DNA from: Saprospiraceae bacterium
Lineage (GTDB): Bacteria; Bacteroidota; Bacteroidia; Chitinophagales; Saprospiraceae
Assembly (NCBI GenBank): GCA_019638385.1
Contig: JAHBTW010000005.1
Location: 62,001 to 126,000, forward strand
DNA length: 64,000 nucleotides
Direction: 5' to 3'
Within the stretch, counting starts at the first letter, position 1; each line of letters opens with the position of its first letter. This document shows, piece after piece, positions 36,812 to 44,717 of the stretch. The notes under the pieces were generated by a model. That model was not told the origin of the DNA, searched no databases, and was given only the letters and a program-made list of their open reading frames with translations. The translations under genes were made by a program, and so were the position numbers.

Positions 36812-37639
36812 TCAGTTCAAGTGTAAGCGGGGCGTTTCGGGTTCGCTATGCCCTTCGACTCCACTCAGGGCGGCGCCCTCCGCTCCATGCCCTATGCCCT
36901 CTGCTCCATGCTCTCTGCTCTTTGCCCTCCCCCGCTCACCACCCTGCAAAATCCGCGCAATAGCGCGCTCCACATTCTCCTCCCGGTATTCCGTTTTGAG
37001 TTGGCGGATGGAGCCGCGGAACCGAATGTTGCCTTCAAGCAGGAAAACCACTTCGTCGGCCATTTCTTCTACAAAACTCATGATGTGCGTAGAGAGCAGA
37101 ATGGTTTTGCCTTGCTCGCGGGCTTCGCGGAGCAGTTCGCGCAGGTGGATCATCGCCAGCGGATCGAGGCCGGCGGTCGGCTCGTCGAGGATGACTACCG
37201 GGCAATCGTACATGAAGGCGAGCACGAGGTTGACCTTCTGTTTGGTGCCGCCGGAGAGGTTGCCGAGGCGCTTATTCAAGTGCGGTTGGAGGTCAAACAA
37301 CTGTATAAGCCGCTCATCTTCGACATGTCCTCCGCGCAGGTCTTTTATCATAGCAATCAATTCCAGCACGGTAAGATTTTCCGGGAAACGGGCAATCTGG
37401 GGCAGGTAGCTGATGCCGTCCCGGTAGGCCCATTGTTTTCTGATGGAACGGCCGTCCAGCAAAATTTCACCTTTATCGGGCAGCACCATGCCGAGTATGC
37501 TTTTGATGAGGGTGGTTTTTCCGGAGCCGTTCGGCCCCAGAATAGCGGCAATGCGGCCCTTTTGGTCGAAGGTCAGGTCAATGCCCCGAAGCACTTCGAG
37601 TTTGCCGTACGACTTGTGGATATTGCGTAGTTCAATCAT
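36812..37639 (-). CDS. nosF: NosF-type ABC transporter ATPase with repeat-encoded tail
   Basis: The 275-residue ATPase has Walker A LGPNGSGKTT near residues 34-43, signature LSGGTKQKVNL, Walker B VVILDEPTAGLDP and the H-loop LLSTHIMS. It powers NosDFY. The ATG overlaps the nosD stop by four bases (ATGA). The domain ends near residue 235; the last 40 residues (SREHGAEGIGHGAEGAALSG and on) are low-complexity and translated from a seven-base word array, so the natural stop appears to have been displaced by the repeat. Confidence 0.92.
   Translation of the reverse strand: MIELRNIHKSYGKLEVLRGIDLTFDQKGRIAAILGPNGSGKTTLIKSILGMVLPDKGEILLDGRSIRKQWAYRDGISYLPQIARFPENLTVLELIAMIKDLRGGHVEDERLIQLFDLQPHLNKRLGNLSGGTKQKVNLVLAFMYDCPVVILDEPTAGLDPLAMIHLRELLREAREQGKTILLSTHIMSFVEEMADEVVFLLEGNIRFRGSIRQLKTEYREENVERAIARILQGGERGRAKSREHGAEGIGHGAEGAALSGVEGHSEPETPRLHLN
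36883..36931. repeat. Seven-base word array C, inside the nosF 3' end
   Basis: Seven consecutive words (CTCCATG, CCCTATG, CCCTCTG, CTCCATG, CTCTCTG, CTCTTTG, CCCTCCC) run through the nosF coding sequence on the opposite strand. Next to it, at 36850-36870, is CCCTTCGACTCCACTCAGGG, another hairpin-forming motif. No inverted word half follows. Confidence 0.8.
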
Positions 37640-38871
37640 GATACAGGCTGCATTAAGGGTCGGTTATCCAATACGTTATCCGGCGTGAGGGCCGGACTGA
37701 TCTTTTCAGAAAAATTGAGCAGATCAATAAAAAAACTGCGCAGCAGCACAATGGCTTCCGGCGCCTGGGTGAGGATGTAGGAGTACAGTTTTACGGGGCG
37801 GTGCGGCACGTCGCCGTTACCGTTGCGGTCGAGGTCATAGCCGTTGTATTCGCTCCAGTAGTTGCCGTCGAAAGAGTTGTTGTTCGCTCTGCCGTTCACC
37901 ACGAGGTCCAGCGCATTGTTCAGGAAGTTGTTGCGGGTAAAGTGATTGTCTTCGCAGCCGCCGGAAATTTGCAGCGCCCATCCGTTGCTTTTGAAAACAT
38001 TGTTTTCGTACCGGATGCGGGCAGCGCCTTCGAGCATGATGCCAAGGGTGTTGTCGGTGAAATGATTGCGGAGGATATCGGCATCGGTAATTTCTTTGAG
38101 CAACAGCCCGTAAGCGGCACGGCCCCAGTTGTGTTCAAAGAGGTTGTCGGTCATTGTTATTCTTTTGGAAAACATGACGGCCACGCCGGCGCCGTTTTGG
38201 TCGAAGATGTTGCAGTAGTAAGCGTCGTCGTTGGAAAACATAAAGTGCAGCCCGTAGCGGACGTTGCCGGTGCTGCGGTTGTCGTGGATGTGACTGTCGC
38301 TCACGAATTCAAAATAAATGCCGTCGCGGTGCCCGCTCAGGTGGTTGTTGCGCACCGTGAGGTTGTTGACATACCAGGCGTGAATGGCATTGCCGGCGTT
38401 CATTTCGCTTTCGGCCTTGCCGATGATGGTATTTCCCTCCACGATGCCTGCGCCGGCGTATTCCAAATAAATACCGAAAAAGCTATTGAACAGGATGTTG
38501 TTGCGAATGATGTAGTCTTTGCGCCGTTGCACACGGATGGCGGCGAGGTCTTTGAGCTGATTGTGACCGGAGTTCTGAATTTTCAGCCCTTCCACCGTCA
38601 CGCTGTCGGCAGTGATGGTGAGGGCTTCTTCCGTCATTCGGCCGTCGAGCACCGGGTAGCCCTCACCGCGCAGGGTGAGGGGTTTGTCCACCACGATGTT
38701 TCCTTCGGCATAGAACCCCGATTTGATGAGCACGATATCTCCGGCGGTAGCCTGCTGTATGGCCTCGGTAATGGTCTTCACTTTGCACCCGGCACACACC
38801 TCTATGGTAGCAGCCGCACCCGCAAAGGCCCAACCGAGCAGTAATAATAATATGGATACGCGAAGTGTCAT
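37636..38871 (-). CDS. nosD: NosD, periplasmic right-handed beta-helix protein
   Basis: The 411-residue protein has a signal peptide (LLLLLGWAFAGAAATIEVCAGC) and then a series of parallel beta-helix turns typical of the NosD/CASH family: RRKDYIIRNNILFNSFFGIYLEYAG, NLTVRNNHLSGHRDGIYFEFVSDSHIHDN, ENNVFKSNGWALQISGGCEDN, NSFDGNYWSEYNGYDLDRNGNG. NosD works with NosF and NosY in maturing the CuZ site of NosZ. Its stop overlaps the start of nosF by four bases. Confidence 0.95.
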   Translation of the reverse strand: MTLRVSILLLLLGWAFAGAAATIEVCAGCKVKTITEAIQQATAGDIVLIKSGFYAEGNIVVDKPLTLRGEGYPVLDGRMTEEALTITADSVTVEGLKIQNSGHNQLKDLAAIRVQRRKDYIIRNNILFNSFFGIYLEYAGAGIVEGNTIIGKAESEMNAGNAIHAWYVNNLTVRNNHLSGHRDGIYFEFVSDSHIHDNRSTGNVRYGLHFMFSNDDAYYCNIFDQNGAGVAVMFSKRITMTDNLFEHNWGRAAYGLLLKEITDADILRNHFTDNTLGIMLEGAARIRYENNVFKSNGWALQISGGCEDNHFTRNNFLNNALDLVVNGRANNNSFDGNYWSEYNGYDLDRNGNGDVPHRPVKLYSYILTQAPEAIVLLRSFFIDLLNFSEKISPALTPDNVLDNRPLMQPVS

Positions 38872-38886
38872 TTTTTGTCAGTTTTT

Positions 38887-38957
38887 AGCAGAGAGCAGAG
38901 AGCATAGTGGGCGATGCTTGTACTCTATGCTCCATGCCGTATGCTCTATGCCCATGC
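38887..38957. repeat. Seven-base word array D (nosL-nosD gap)
   Basis: AGCAGAG, AGCAGAG and AGCATAG (38887-38907) are followed by a 15-base loop and reverse words CTCTATG, CTCCATG, CCGTATG and CTCTATG (38923-38950), ending at the nosL stop. A hairpin can form. Confidence 0.8.
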
Positions 38958-39388
38958 TACCTATCAATCACCCCCTTCATCCCCGCCCAGTCATACACAT
39001 CGCCGCCCTTTTCTTTTTGTACCGATTCGGCGGCAGCCTTATCGGCAAATCCGGTGAGGAAAGCGCCCATCGGGCTGGGCAGGTTGCGGCTGATAAGATA
39101 TGCGGCGCTGCGGGCATCGGTCCATTCGCCGGGGCGCAGGTAGTCGTTGACCACAAGCACCGGGTAGTTGGCTTCGCCTTCGAGCGCGAGGTACGGAACC
39201 ATGCACTCAATGGCGTCAAACATAAACACCTTGCCTTTGGCGCTGACTGCTTCGGCGGCGTGTTGGCGGTCCACAATGGTCATCTTACAGTAGTAGCAGG
39301 CATCGGCGCCGTAATCAATGGGCTTGGCCGCAGGCGCGCAAGCGGCTGTTACCAATGCCAAAATGGACAGCAGCAGGAGGTTTTTCAT
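38957..39388 (-). CDS. nosL: NosL, copper-binding lipoprotein
   Basis: The start at 39388 gives a 143-residue lipoprotein (LALVTAAC). CYYCKMTIVDRQHAAEAV is the conserved NosL Cys/Met motif for Cu(I), followed by KVFMFDAIECMVPYL and NDYLRPGEWTDARSAAYL. NosL is a periplasmic copper chaperone that supplies the NosZ CuZ site. The ATG overlaps the stop of the upstream membrane protein gene by four bases. Confidence 0.95.
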   Translation of the reverse strand: MKNLLLLSILALVTAACAPAAKPIDYGADACYYCKMTIVDRQHAAEAVSAKGKVFMFDAIECMVPYLALEGEANYPVLVVNDYLRPGEWTDARSAAYLISRNLPSPMGAFLTGFADKAAAESVQKEKGGDVYDWAGMKGVIDR

Positions 39389-39960
39389 CGTGAAAGTCTT
39401 TTTTTGAACCACCAGGCGGCATAAGCCAACAGGATACCCGCCCCGGTGAAATAACCTGCAATGTGCGGGAGCGAAACGGCATCAAAATTCAGGATTTGTT
39501 TGTAGCCGATCAGCGGCGGCTGGAAAGAAGCTCCCGGTATTTTGATAGGCGCATCGTCACTGAGACTGTGCCCGTAGTCGTATTCCCACAAATAAAAATC
39601 GTACAAGCCGGCAATGGCCAGCAACGTCATCAATACGGCCCAGCCCAGAAACCACCCGCCCTTATTGACAACGGCTGCGATAAGCCCCAGGCCGATCATC
39701 ACCATAATGATGTATTGAAAATACTTCAATTCGGGGATGGAATCCGGCTCAATGTACTTCATACCCACATAGTGGTTGAGGATGTTGATGTTCTGCAACA
39801 CGCCGGGTTCCTTACCGCCGATTTTGTTGATGTAAATATGCATCTCCACCCCGGTAGGGTACTGCGGAGCATACAACACTATTTTCCACATCGGCCATAC
39901 AAAAAGCGCCAAAAGCGATAATGCCGCCAAAAGCATCATCAGACGCGGTAGTTGTTTCAT
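39385..39960 (-). CDS. nos-cluster membrane protein of unknown function
   Basis: The 191-residue protein has an N-terminal anchor, a periplasmic loop (PTGVEMHIYINKIGGKEPGVLQNINILNHYVGMKYI) and three further transmembrane segments. Proteins with this topology, carrying NILNHYIGM- and PHIAGYF-type motifs, are regular members of clade II nos clusters in Bacteroidota, but the function is unknown. Conserved His in NHYVG and LPHIAGYF could bind metal or heme; that is inference. It lies between nosZ and nosL and overlaps nosL. Confidence 0.85.
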   Translation of the reverse strand: MKQLPRLMMLLAALSLLALFVWPMWKIVLYAPQYPTGVEMHIYINKIGGKEPGVLQNINILNHYVGMKYIEPDSIPELKYFQYIIMVMIGLGLIAAVVNKGGWFLGWAVLMTLLAIAGLYDFYLWEYDYGHSLSDDAPIKIPGASFQPPLIGYKQILNFDAVSLPHIAGYFTGAGILLAYAAWWFKKRLSR

Positions 39961-39976
39961 GATTGGTTGTTTTTAA

Positions 39977-40082
39977 GCATAGTGCATGGGGCATAGGGAT
40001 AGGCGGTAGGCGGTAGGCGGTGCTTACTGCCTACTGCATACCGCATACCGCCTACCTCCTACCGCCGACTACCTTGCCCTAT
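39977..40082. repeat. Seven-base word array E (nosZ downstream)
   Basis: Three GCATAGT-type words (39977-39997) and three GGCGGTA-type words (40002-40022) are followed by reverse words CTGCCTA, CTGCATA, CCGCATA, CCGCCTA, CCTCCTA and CCGCCGA (40027-40068), then CTACCTT and GCCCTAT. Two word families are nested in one hairpin between nosZ and the membrane protein gene. Confidence 0.85.
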
Positions 40083-40087
40083 ACCCG

Positions 40088-42070
40088 TCACTGCACGATA
40101 TCCTCTCCGAGACTCCACTTGAGCGGTACGTTGGCGCCGGCAGTGGAAACCCTGATGTAACCCTGCATTTCCTGGTGTAGCGCCGAGCAAAAGTCGGTAC
40201 AGTAGAACGGGTAAACGCCTTCAAATTTAGGTTCCCACAGCAGCGTCTCCGTTTGCCCCGGCATAATGAGCAGCTCTCCATTTTGAGCGCCCATGACGGC
40301 AAACCCGTGCGGCACATCCCAGTCCTGCTCTAAGTTGGTGACGTGGAAATACACTTTGTCGCCCACCTTGATGCCTTCTATGTTGTCGGGTGCAAAGTGG
40401 CTGCGGATCGTGGTCATATACACGCGCACCACATTGCCGCTGCGTTCCACGCGGGCATCTTTTTCACCCATAGCGCGGTAGGGGTGCTTGTTTTCTTCCA
40501 ATGGGAAAAACTTCTTCGACCTCGGCACAATCTTGGAAGCGGCAATTCCCTGCGCATAGTGCGGTTCGCCGATGGTGGGGAAGTCGAGCAGCAGCTTCAT
40601 TTTGTCGCCGGATATATCGTATAGCTGTGCCGAGTGCGTCAGCTCCGGCCCGGTAGGCAGATAGCGGTCTTTGGTAATTTTGTTGAGGGCTACGAGGTAT
40701 TTGCCGTCGGGCTTTTTCGAGTCGCCTCCGGGTATCATGAGGTGACCCACCGAGTAGAAACAGGGCGCGCGGTCGAGTACTTCCCAGGTGCCCAATTTCC
40801 ATTTCACCACTTCGGAAGAGATGAAGAAGGTCGTGTAGGCATTGCCTTTGCCGTCAAACTCGGTGTGCAAGGGGCCGAGGCCGGGTTTTTGCACCACGCC
40901 GGCCACCGTTTCTTCTGCCTTCAGTATCGGTACCCCTTCGATGGTGGTTTCAAAGGCTTTTTTGTCAATAGCAGCCTTCATTTTGGAAAACGAGTGTACC
41001 GTCAGATCGGCAGATAGTTTGCCGCTGCCCACGATGTATTCGCCGGTGGGGTCCACATCCACGCCGTGCGGCGATTTGGGGGTCGGCATGAAATACACCA
41101 AGCCGGGGCACTCTTCTGGAATGAGCACTTTCACCTTTTTCTTCATGGTGGAAGTAGCCGTGTGCGTGTACTCGTCATATACGTTGTGCGCGTAGTTGGC
41201 AGGCATTTCTTTGTATTTGCCTTGCTTGATGTATTCTTCTGCCTTCTTCCAGTTAATGGCGGCAATGAAGTCTTTATCGTGTTGAGATGCATTCACCTCC
41301 AACAGGGTGTGTTTTAATTCCGTATTGTAAGAGGTGAAAAACACCCAGCCGTGCGAGTTCCCTTTCCCGGCATGTGCCAGGTCGTAATTGAACGCCGGCA
41401 GCAACACCTGAAAGGCGACGTCCATGAGGCCGGTTTCTTTGTCCACACTGATGAAAGTGAGCATGCCTTTGAAGGTTTCGGCGTAGGTACTAATGGCCAC
41501 ATCCTTTTGCGGATAGGGCACGCCGAAGCGGGTGCCGGCCACGAGATATTCCGTGTTTTCGGTAATAAAAGGAGAAGAGTGATTGCCGCCGGAGTTGGGA
41601 ATCTCAATGATTTCAACGGTTTCAAACACACTCAGGTCAATACGAGCCACGCGGGGCGTGTTGTTGCCGTTGATAAAGGCCCAGCGGCCATCCGTTTCGC
41701 CATTGGTTTGCGACAACTGCGGGTGGTGCGCGTCGTCCCAGGGAATAAACCCGAAGGAAGTTTCCAGCAGGGGCTTGGTTTCTTCATTGAATCCGTAGCC
41801 TTTCTCGGCATCAACAGAAAATACCGGAATCACTTTGAGCAATCGCCCCGACGGAATTCCATAAGCGCTCAGTTGGCCGCTGAAACCACCCGATAAGAAT
41901 GCATAAAACTCGTCGTATTCTCCCGGCTTCACATACACGCGAGATGCCTCGTCGCCCGTCAGTGCGCCGCCCTTTACAGCCGGGCCGCTGCAGCCGGAGA
42001 ACAAGGCCGGTAGCACCGCCATTACTATTATAGCGGCCAAAATCTTTCGGAACCTGAATTGATCTCTCAT
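40088..42070 (-). CDS. nosZ: Nitrous oxide reductase, clade II (Sec-type), lipoprotein-like signal
   Basis: The 660-residue protein is NosZ by its His-rich propeller motifs (DDAHHPQLSQTNGETDGRWAFINGN, HAGKGNSHGW, PKSPHGVDVDPTGEYI, LGPLHTEFDGKGNAYT) and the CuA motif YCTDFCSALHQEMQGY near the C-terminus. It reduces N2O to N2 in the periplasm. The signal peptide has no twin-Arg motif and carries a lipobox-like LPALFSGC, so this is the Sec-dependent clade II (atypical) form. It is the first gene of the minus-strand nos operon. A dyad AAAAGAC-N6-GTCTTTT lies 37 bases upstream of its ATG. Confidence 0.98.
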   Translation of the reverse strand: MRDQFRFRKILAAIIVMAVLPALFSGCSGPAVKGGALTGDEASRVYVKPGEYDEFYAFLSGGFSGQLSAYGIPSGRLLKVIPVFSVDAEKGYGFNEETKPLLETSFGFIPWDDAHHPQLSQTNGETDGRWAFINGNNTPRVARIDLSVFETVEIIEIPNSGGNHSSPFITENTEYLVAGTRFGVPYPQKDVAISTYAETFKGMLTFISVDKETGLMDVAFQVLLPAFNYDLAHAGKGNSHGWVFFTSYNTELKHTLLEVNASQHDKDFIAAINWKKAEEYIKQGKYKEMPANYAHNVYDEYTHTATSTMKKKVKVLIPEECPGLVYFMPTPKSPHGVDVDPTGEYIVGSGKLSADLTVHSFSKMKAAIDKKAFETTIEGVPILKAEETVAGVVQKPGLGPLHTEFDGKGNAYTTFFISSEVVKWKLGTWEVLDRAPCFYSVGHLMIPGGDSKKPDGKYLVALNKITKDRYLPTGPELTHSAQLYDISGDKMKLLLDFPTIGEPHYAQGIAASKIVPRSKKFFPLEENKHPYRAMGEKDARVERSGNVVRVYMTTIRSHFAPDNIEGIKVGDKVYFHVTNLEQDWDVPHGFAVMGAQNGELLIMPGQTETLLWEPKFEGVYPFYCTDFCSALHQEMQGYIRVSTAGANVPLKWSLGEDIVQ

Positions 42071-42106
42071 GACATTTTGTTATTTGGTTATTGTAATAAA
42101 ATTAAT

Positions 42107-42126
42107 AAAAGACAAAAAGGTCTTTT
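42107..42126. promoter_or_regulatory. Candidate operator 1, nosZ side
   Basis: AAAAGAC-N6-GTCTTTT, a perfect dyad, 37 bases upstream of the nosZ ATG. It is identical in both arms to the second site 140 bases further on. Confidence 0.6.
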
Positions 42127-42266
42127 GTTTGATTACACAAATGTCCATCGGAAGCCCCCAATACCCAATGACTTTTGTCACCTCCCGGCACGGCAAAAAT
42201 CACCCCCGACTTAAAGTTTTGTTTTTCAGCAAGTTGATCAAATTCAAACTAAGACAGGATAAAATA

Positions 42267-42286
42267 AAAAGACCATTTAGTCTTTT
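42267..42286. promoter_or_regulatory. Candidate operator 2, Rrf2 gene side
   Basis: The second AAAAGAC-N6-GTCTTTT dyad ends 16 bases before a TATATTTG -7 box, where the -33 region should be. The divergently transcribed Rrf2 regulator is the obvious candidate to bind it. Confidence 0.6.
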
Positions 42287-42302
42287 ATTGTAAAATTGGG
42301 TT

Positions 42303-42310
42303 TATATTTG
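42303..42310 (+). promoter_or_regulatory. -7 box of the Rrf2 regulator gene
   Basis: TATATTTG, a perfect TAnnTTTG, overlapped upstream by candidate operator 2. The resulting leader would be about 100 bases and contains word array I. Confidence 0.5.
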
Positions 42311-42366
42311 CGGCGCGTCGTACTTCTAAAATTTTAAATCAACATTCATCAATCATAAATAAAGGT

Positions 42367-42401
42367 CAGATTGGAGATTGCTGATTTCAGATTGTTGATG
42401 T
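42367..42401. repeat. Seven-base word array I (leader of the Rrf2 gene)
   Basis: Five consecutive words (CAGATTG, GAGATTG, CTGATTT, CAGATTG, TTGATGT) in one orientation, directly before the gene. No inverted half is present. Confidence 0.7.
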
Positions 42402-42415
42402 AACAAACAACCGCC

Positions 42416-42841
42416 ATGTTCTCAAAAACTTGCAAATACGGACTTCGCGCAGTGCTTTACTTAGCCACGCATGCGTATGAAAGCAGAAAAATCGGTGTGA
42501 AAGAAATCTCGGAAACACTCGGCGTTCCGGGGCCTTTTTTGGCCAAGTTACTCCAACAACTGGCTCGGGAGCACATCGTTTCTTCCACCAAAGGCCCCAA
42601 CGGCGGCTTCTTTATGAATGCTCAAAACATGGCCTCTAACCTCCGGCAGGTGGTGGAATGTATTGATGGGCCGGACGTATTTTCTTCCTGCATCATGGGG
42701 CTGCCCGCCTGCTCGTCGGCCAATCCCTGCCCGCTGCACGAAAAGGCGATCATATACCGGCACAGCCTGCTTGACCTCGTGGAACGGCAGAGCATCCGGG
42801 AATTGGCCAATCGCATTGAGGCATCCGGGTTGTCGCTTTAA
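42416..42841 (+). CDS. Rrf2 family transcriptional regulator
   Basis: The 141-residue protein has the Rrf2 winged helix at the N-terminus (CKYGLRAVLYLATHA, VKEISETLGVPGPFLAKLLQQLAREHIVSSTKGPNGGFFM) and three Cys at 92, 99 and 105 (C-x6-C-x5-C). This is close to the Fe-S cluster ligands of IscR and NsrR, so it probably senses NO or redox state through a cluster. It is divergent from nosZ across two identical dyads and is the likely regulator of the locus. It leads the plus-strand genes for the cytochrome c and the oxidase-like protein. Confidence 0.93.
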   Translation: MFSKTCKYGLRAVLYLATHAYESRKIGVKEISETLGVPGPFLAKLLQQLAREHIVSSTKGPNGGFFMNAQNMASNLRQVVECIDGPDVFSSCIMGLPACSSANPCPLHEKAIIYRHSLLDLVERQSIRELANRIEASGLSL

Positions 42842-42876
42842 ACAAGTATTTACAAACAAAAAAAACAATATACGCC

Positions 42877-43344
42877 ATGAAATCAATCATCATTTTGCTC
42901 ACGTTCATTGCAGCCTTCGCGTATGCCTGCGGGGGCGGCTCTTCCTCGTCTGAGACGGCTTCTTCTACCCCGCCCCAAAGCATGATCGCCGACGAACCCA
43001 CCGGCGATCCGAAAGGCGTAGGTGAAGTAAAAGAAGTCGCTCTTACCACTCCGCTCGATCAGGCCATGATCGCCAAAGGCAAAGGCATTTATGAGCTGAA
43101 ATGCGCCGCCTGCCACAAACTGACCACACAGCGCGTCGTAGGGCCGGGCTTCAGCGGCGTCACTGAGCGTCGCACACCGGAATGGATTATGAATATGATT
43201 CTCAACGTGGAGGTCATGCTCGAAGAAGACCCCGCCGCCCGCAAACTGCTCGAAGAGTGCCTCGTGCGCATGCCCAACCAAAACCTGAACTACGACGATG
43301 CCCGCGCCATATTGGAGTACCTCCGCATGAACGATGGGGAATAG
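42877..43344 (+). CDS. Monoheme cytochrome c, lipoprotein
   Basis: The 155-residue protein has a lipobox (FAYAC, Cys 18), a Ser/Thr-rich linker, and a class I cytochrome c domain with heme motif CAACH (76-80) and a distal Met in CLVRMPNQ. It is exported and membrane-anchored. Its position directly after the regulator and next to nosZ suggests it passes electrons to NosZ, as cytochromes in clade II clusters are thought to do. The gene ends at the first base of a word array. Confidence 0.93.
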   Translation: MKSIIILLTFIAAFAYACGGGSSSSETASSTPPQSMIADEPTGDPKGVGEVKEVALTTPLDQAMIAKGKGIYELKCAACHKLTTQRVVGPGFSGVTERRTPEWIMNMILNVEVMLEEDPAARKLLEECLVRMPNQNLNYDDARAILEYLRMNDGE

Positions 43345-43466
43345 AGCATAGGGCATAGAGCATGGAGCATAGAGAAGGCAGCGCTTTTACCCTATGCACT
43401 CCGCCCTCTGCCAAACACCGCACACAACCGCCTTCATACCCTATGCCCTATGCTCTCTGCTCTCTG
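43344..43466. repeat. Seven-base word array F (cytochrome c to oxidase-like gap)
   Basis: Left half: GAGCATA, GGGCATA, GAGCATG, GAGCATA (43344-43371). Right half: CCCTATG, CCCTATG, CTCTCTG, CTCTCTG (43439-43466). A further CCCTATG lies between, at 43390-43396. The halves are inverted and could pair over a long loop. Confidence 0.85.
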
Positions 43467-43481
43467 CCAAAAAGCATAAAC

Positions 43482-44717
43482 ATGAAAACTTACCACATCC
43501 AATGGTTTCGCATCGCGCTGCTGAATTTGGTGTTGGCCACACTGCTCGGCGCCTTGTTGCGCTACGCTTTTGTGGAAGAGCTGGCCTGGATGAAATTTCG
43601 CAACGTGCTGCACGCGCATTCGCATGTAGCCATGCTGGGCTGGGGGTATATGGCCCTGTATGCGCTGTTCGTTGCCTTTTTTATAGCAGATGAAAGCCGC
43701 CTGAAGTTTTACAACCGGCTGTTTTGGTTGACGCAAATCAGCGTATTGGGCATGTTGTTCAGCTTCCCGGTACAGGGCTACGGGGCTGCATCCATTGCAT
43801 TTTCTACGCTGCACATCCTGCTCTCATATGTGTGGGTCTGGCGGTTTTGGACGGACACCCAAAGTAATACGCCCGGCTGGTCGCTCCACTTTGCGCGTGC
43901 GGCGCTCGTATTCATGGTCATCAGCACCCTCGGCGTGTGGAGTATCGGGCCGGTCATAACGGGCGGCTTCCGCAGCGCTACGTTTTTCCATTTGGCAGTG
44001 CAGTTTTTCCTGCATTTTCAGTTCAACGGCTGGTTTATATTCGCAGCACTTGCCCTGGCGTTGCGCTTTTTGGAACAAAAGGGCATTGTGCTGCCGGGCA
44101 GGCGCGTCGGACTGTTCTTTTGGTTGCTGAGCATTTCCTGCCTGCTCACCTATGCGTTGGCAGTGGCCTGGTCCAATCCTTTGCCCATCGTGTTTGCGGT
44201 CAACGGCGCCGGCGTGGCGATACAATTGGCCGCGCTCATCGCTTTTTTCGTGTTGATCCGGCCGCAGCGCAACGCCATCCTCGCGCTGTTTTCCGGTTGG
44301 AGCAAAAGTTTTCTGTTCCTTGCCTTTTTTTCCTTTTCCGGTAAGATATTGGTACAAACGGCGGTCGTCATTCCCTTCATTGCCAGAGCGGCCTACACCA
44401 TTCGCAACTATGTGATCGGGTTCATCCACCTTATTTTGCTGGGTGCGCTGAGTTGTTTGGTATTCAGTCTGGCCCTCCGAAGCGGCCTGTTCCACAACCG
44501 CACAGCACTTGCCCGGTTGGGCTTGGTTTTGTTCGTAGCCGGCCTGTTGGGCAGCGAGGCGCTGCTCTTTCTGCAAGGCACGCTGCTCTGGGGCGCCAAA
44601 GGTTTTTTACCTTATTATTATGAAATGCTGTTTGGCGTTAGCGCGCTGGTACCGCTGGGAGCGGCGCTGGCGGCAGCGGGGCAGATGAAGCGACGTTTCA
44701 CAGCGCCCTCAGGATAA
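43482..44717 (+). CDS. Heme-copper-oxidase-like 12-TM membrane protein of the nos cluster
   Basis: The start at 43482 gives 411 residues with about 12 transmembrane segments; the longer frame upstream runs through a word array. Conserved-looking His occur in HAHSHVAMLGWGYMALYAL (segment 2), TLHILLSYVWVW, FFHLAVQFFLHFQFNGWF and FIHLILLGALS. The pattern recalls subunit I of cytochrome oxidase/NO reductase or the NnrS family, but the proton-pumping core motifs are not evident. It may bind heme and take part in NO or N2O electron transfer; this is inference from context. It overlaps the convergent radical SAM gene by 20 bases. Confidence 0.8.
   Translation: MKTYHIQWFRIALLNLVLATLLGALLRYAFVEELAWMKFRNVLHAHSHVAMLGWGYMALYALFVAFFIADESRLKFYNRLFWLTQISVLGMLFSFPVQGYGAASIAFSTLHILLSYVWVWRFWTDTQSNTPGWSLHFARAALVFMVISTLGVWSIGPVITGGFRSATFFHLAVQFFLHFQFNGWFIFAALALALRFLEQKGIVLPGRRVGLFFWLLSISCLLTYALAVAWSNPLPIVFAVNGAGVAIQLAALIAFFVLIRPQRNAILALFSGWSKSFLFLAFFSFSGKILVQTAVVIPFIARAAYTIRNYVIGFIHLILLGALSCLVFSLALRSGLFHNRTALARLGLVLFVAGLLGSEALLFLQGTLLWGAKGFLPYYYEMLFGVSALVPLGAALAAAGQMKRRFTAPSG

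Larger units (their letters stand above)
42071..42415. other. Regulatory region between divergent nosZ and the Rrf2 gene
   Basis: This gap of 345 bases holds two identical dyads (42107-42126 and 42267-42286), a plus-strand -7 box (42303-42310) and a word array (42367-42401). No nosZ -7 box matching the consensus was found. No gene is visible. Confidence 0.6.

Noticed and set aside
36850..36870. CCCTTCGACTCCACTCAGGG as an insertion sequence end
   Set aside because: No transposase and no second inverted end; it is kept only as a hairpin motif next to array C.
42226..42240. FNR/CRP-like site (TTGATCAA) in the nosZ upstream region
   Set aside because: The half-sites are not separated by the four bases required for an FNR site; it is an eight-base palindrome only.
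43362..43481. Extended N-terminus for the oxidase-like membrane protein
   Set aside because: The stretch is array F read in frame; the first membrane segment begins just after the ATG at 43482.
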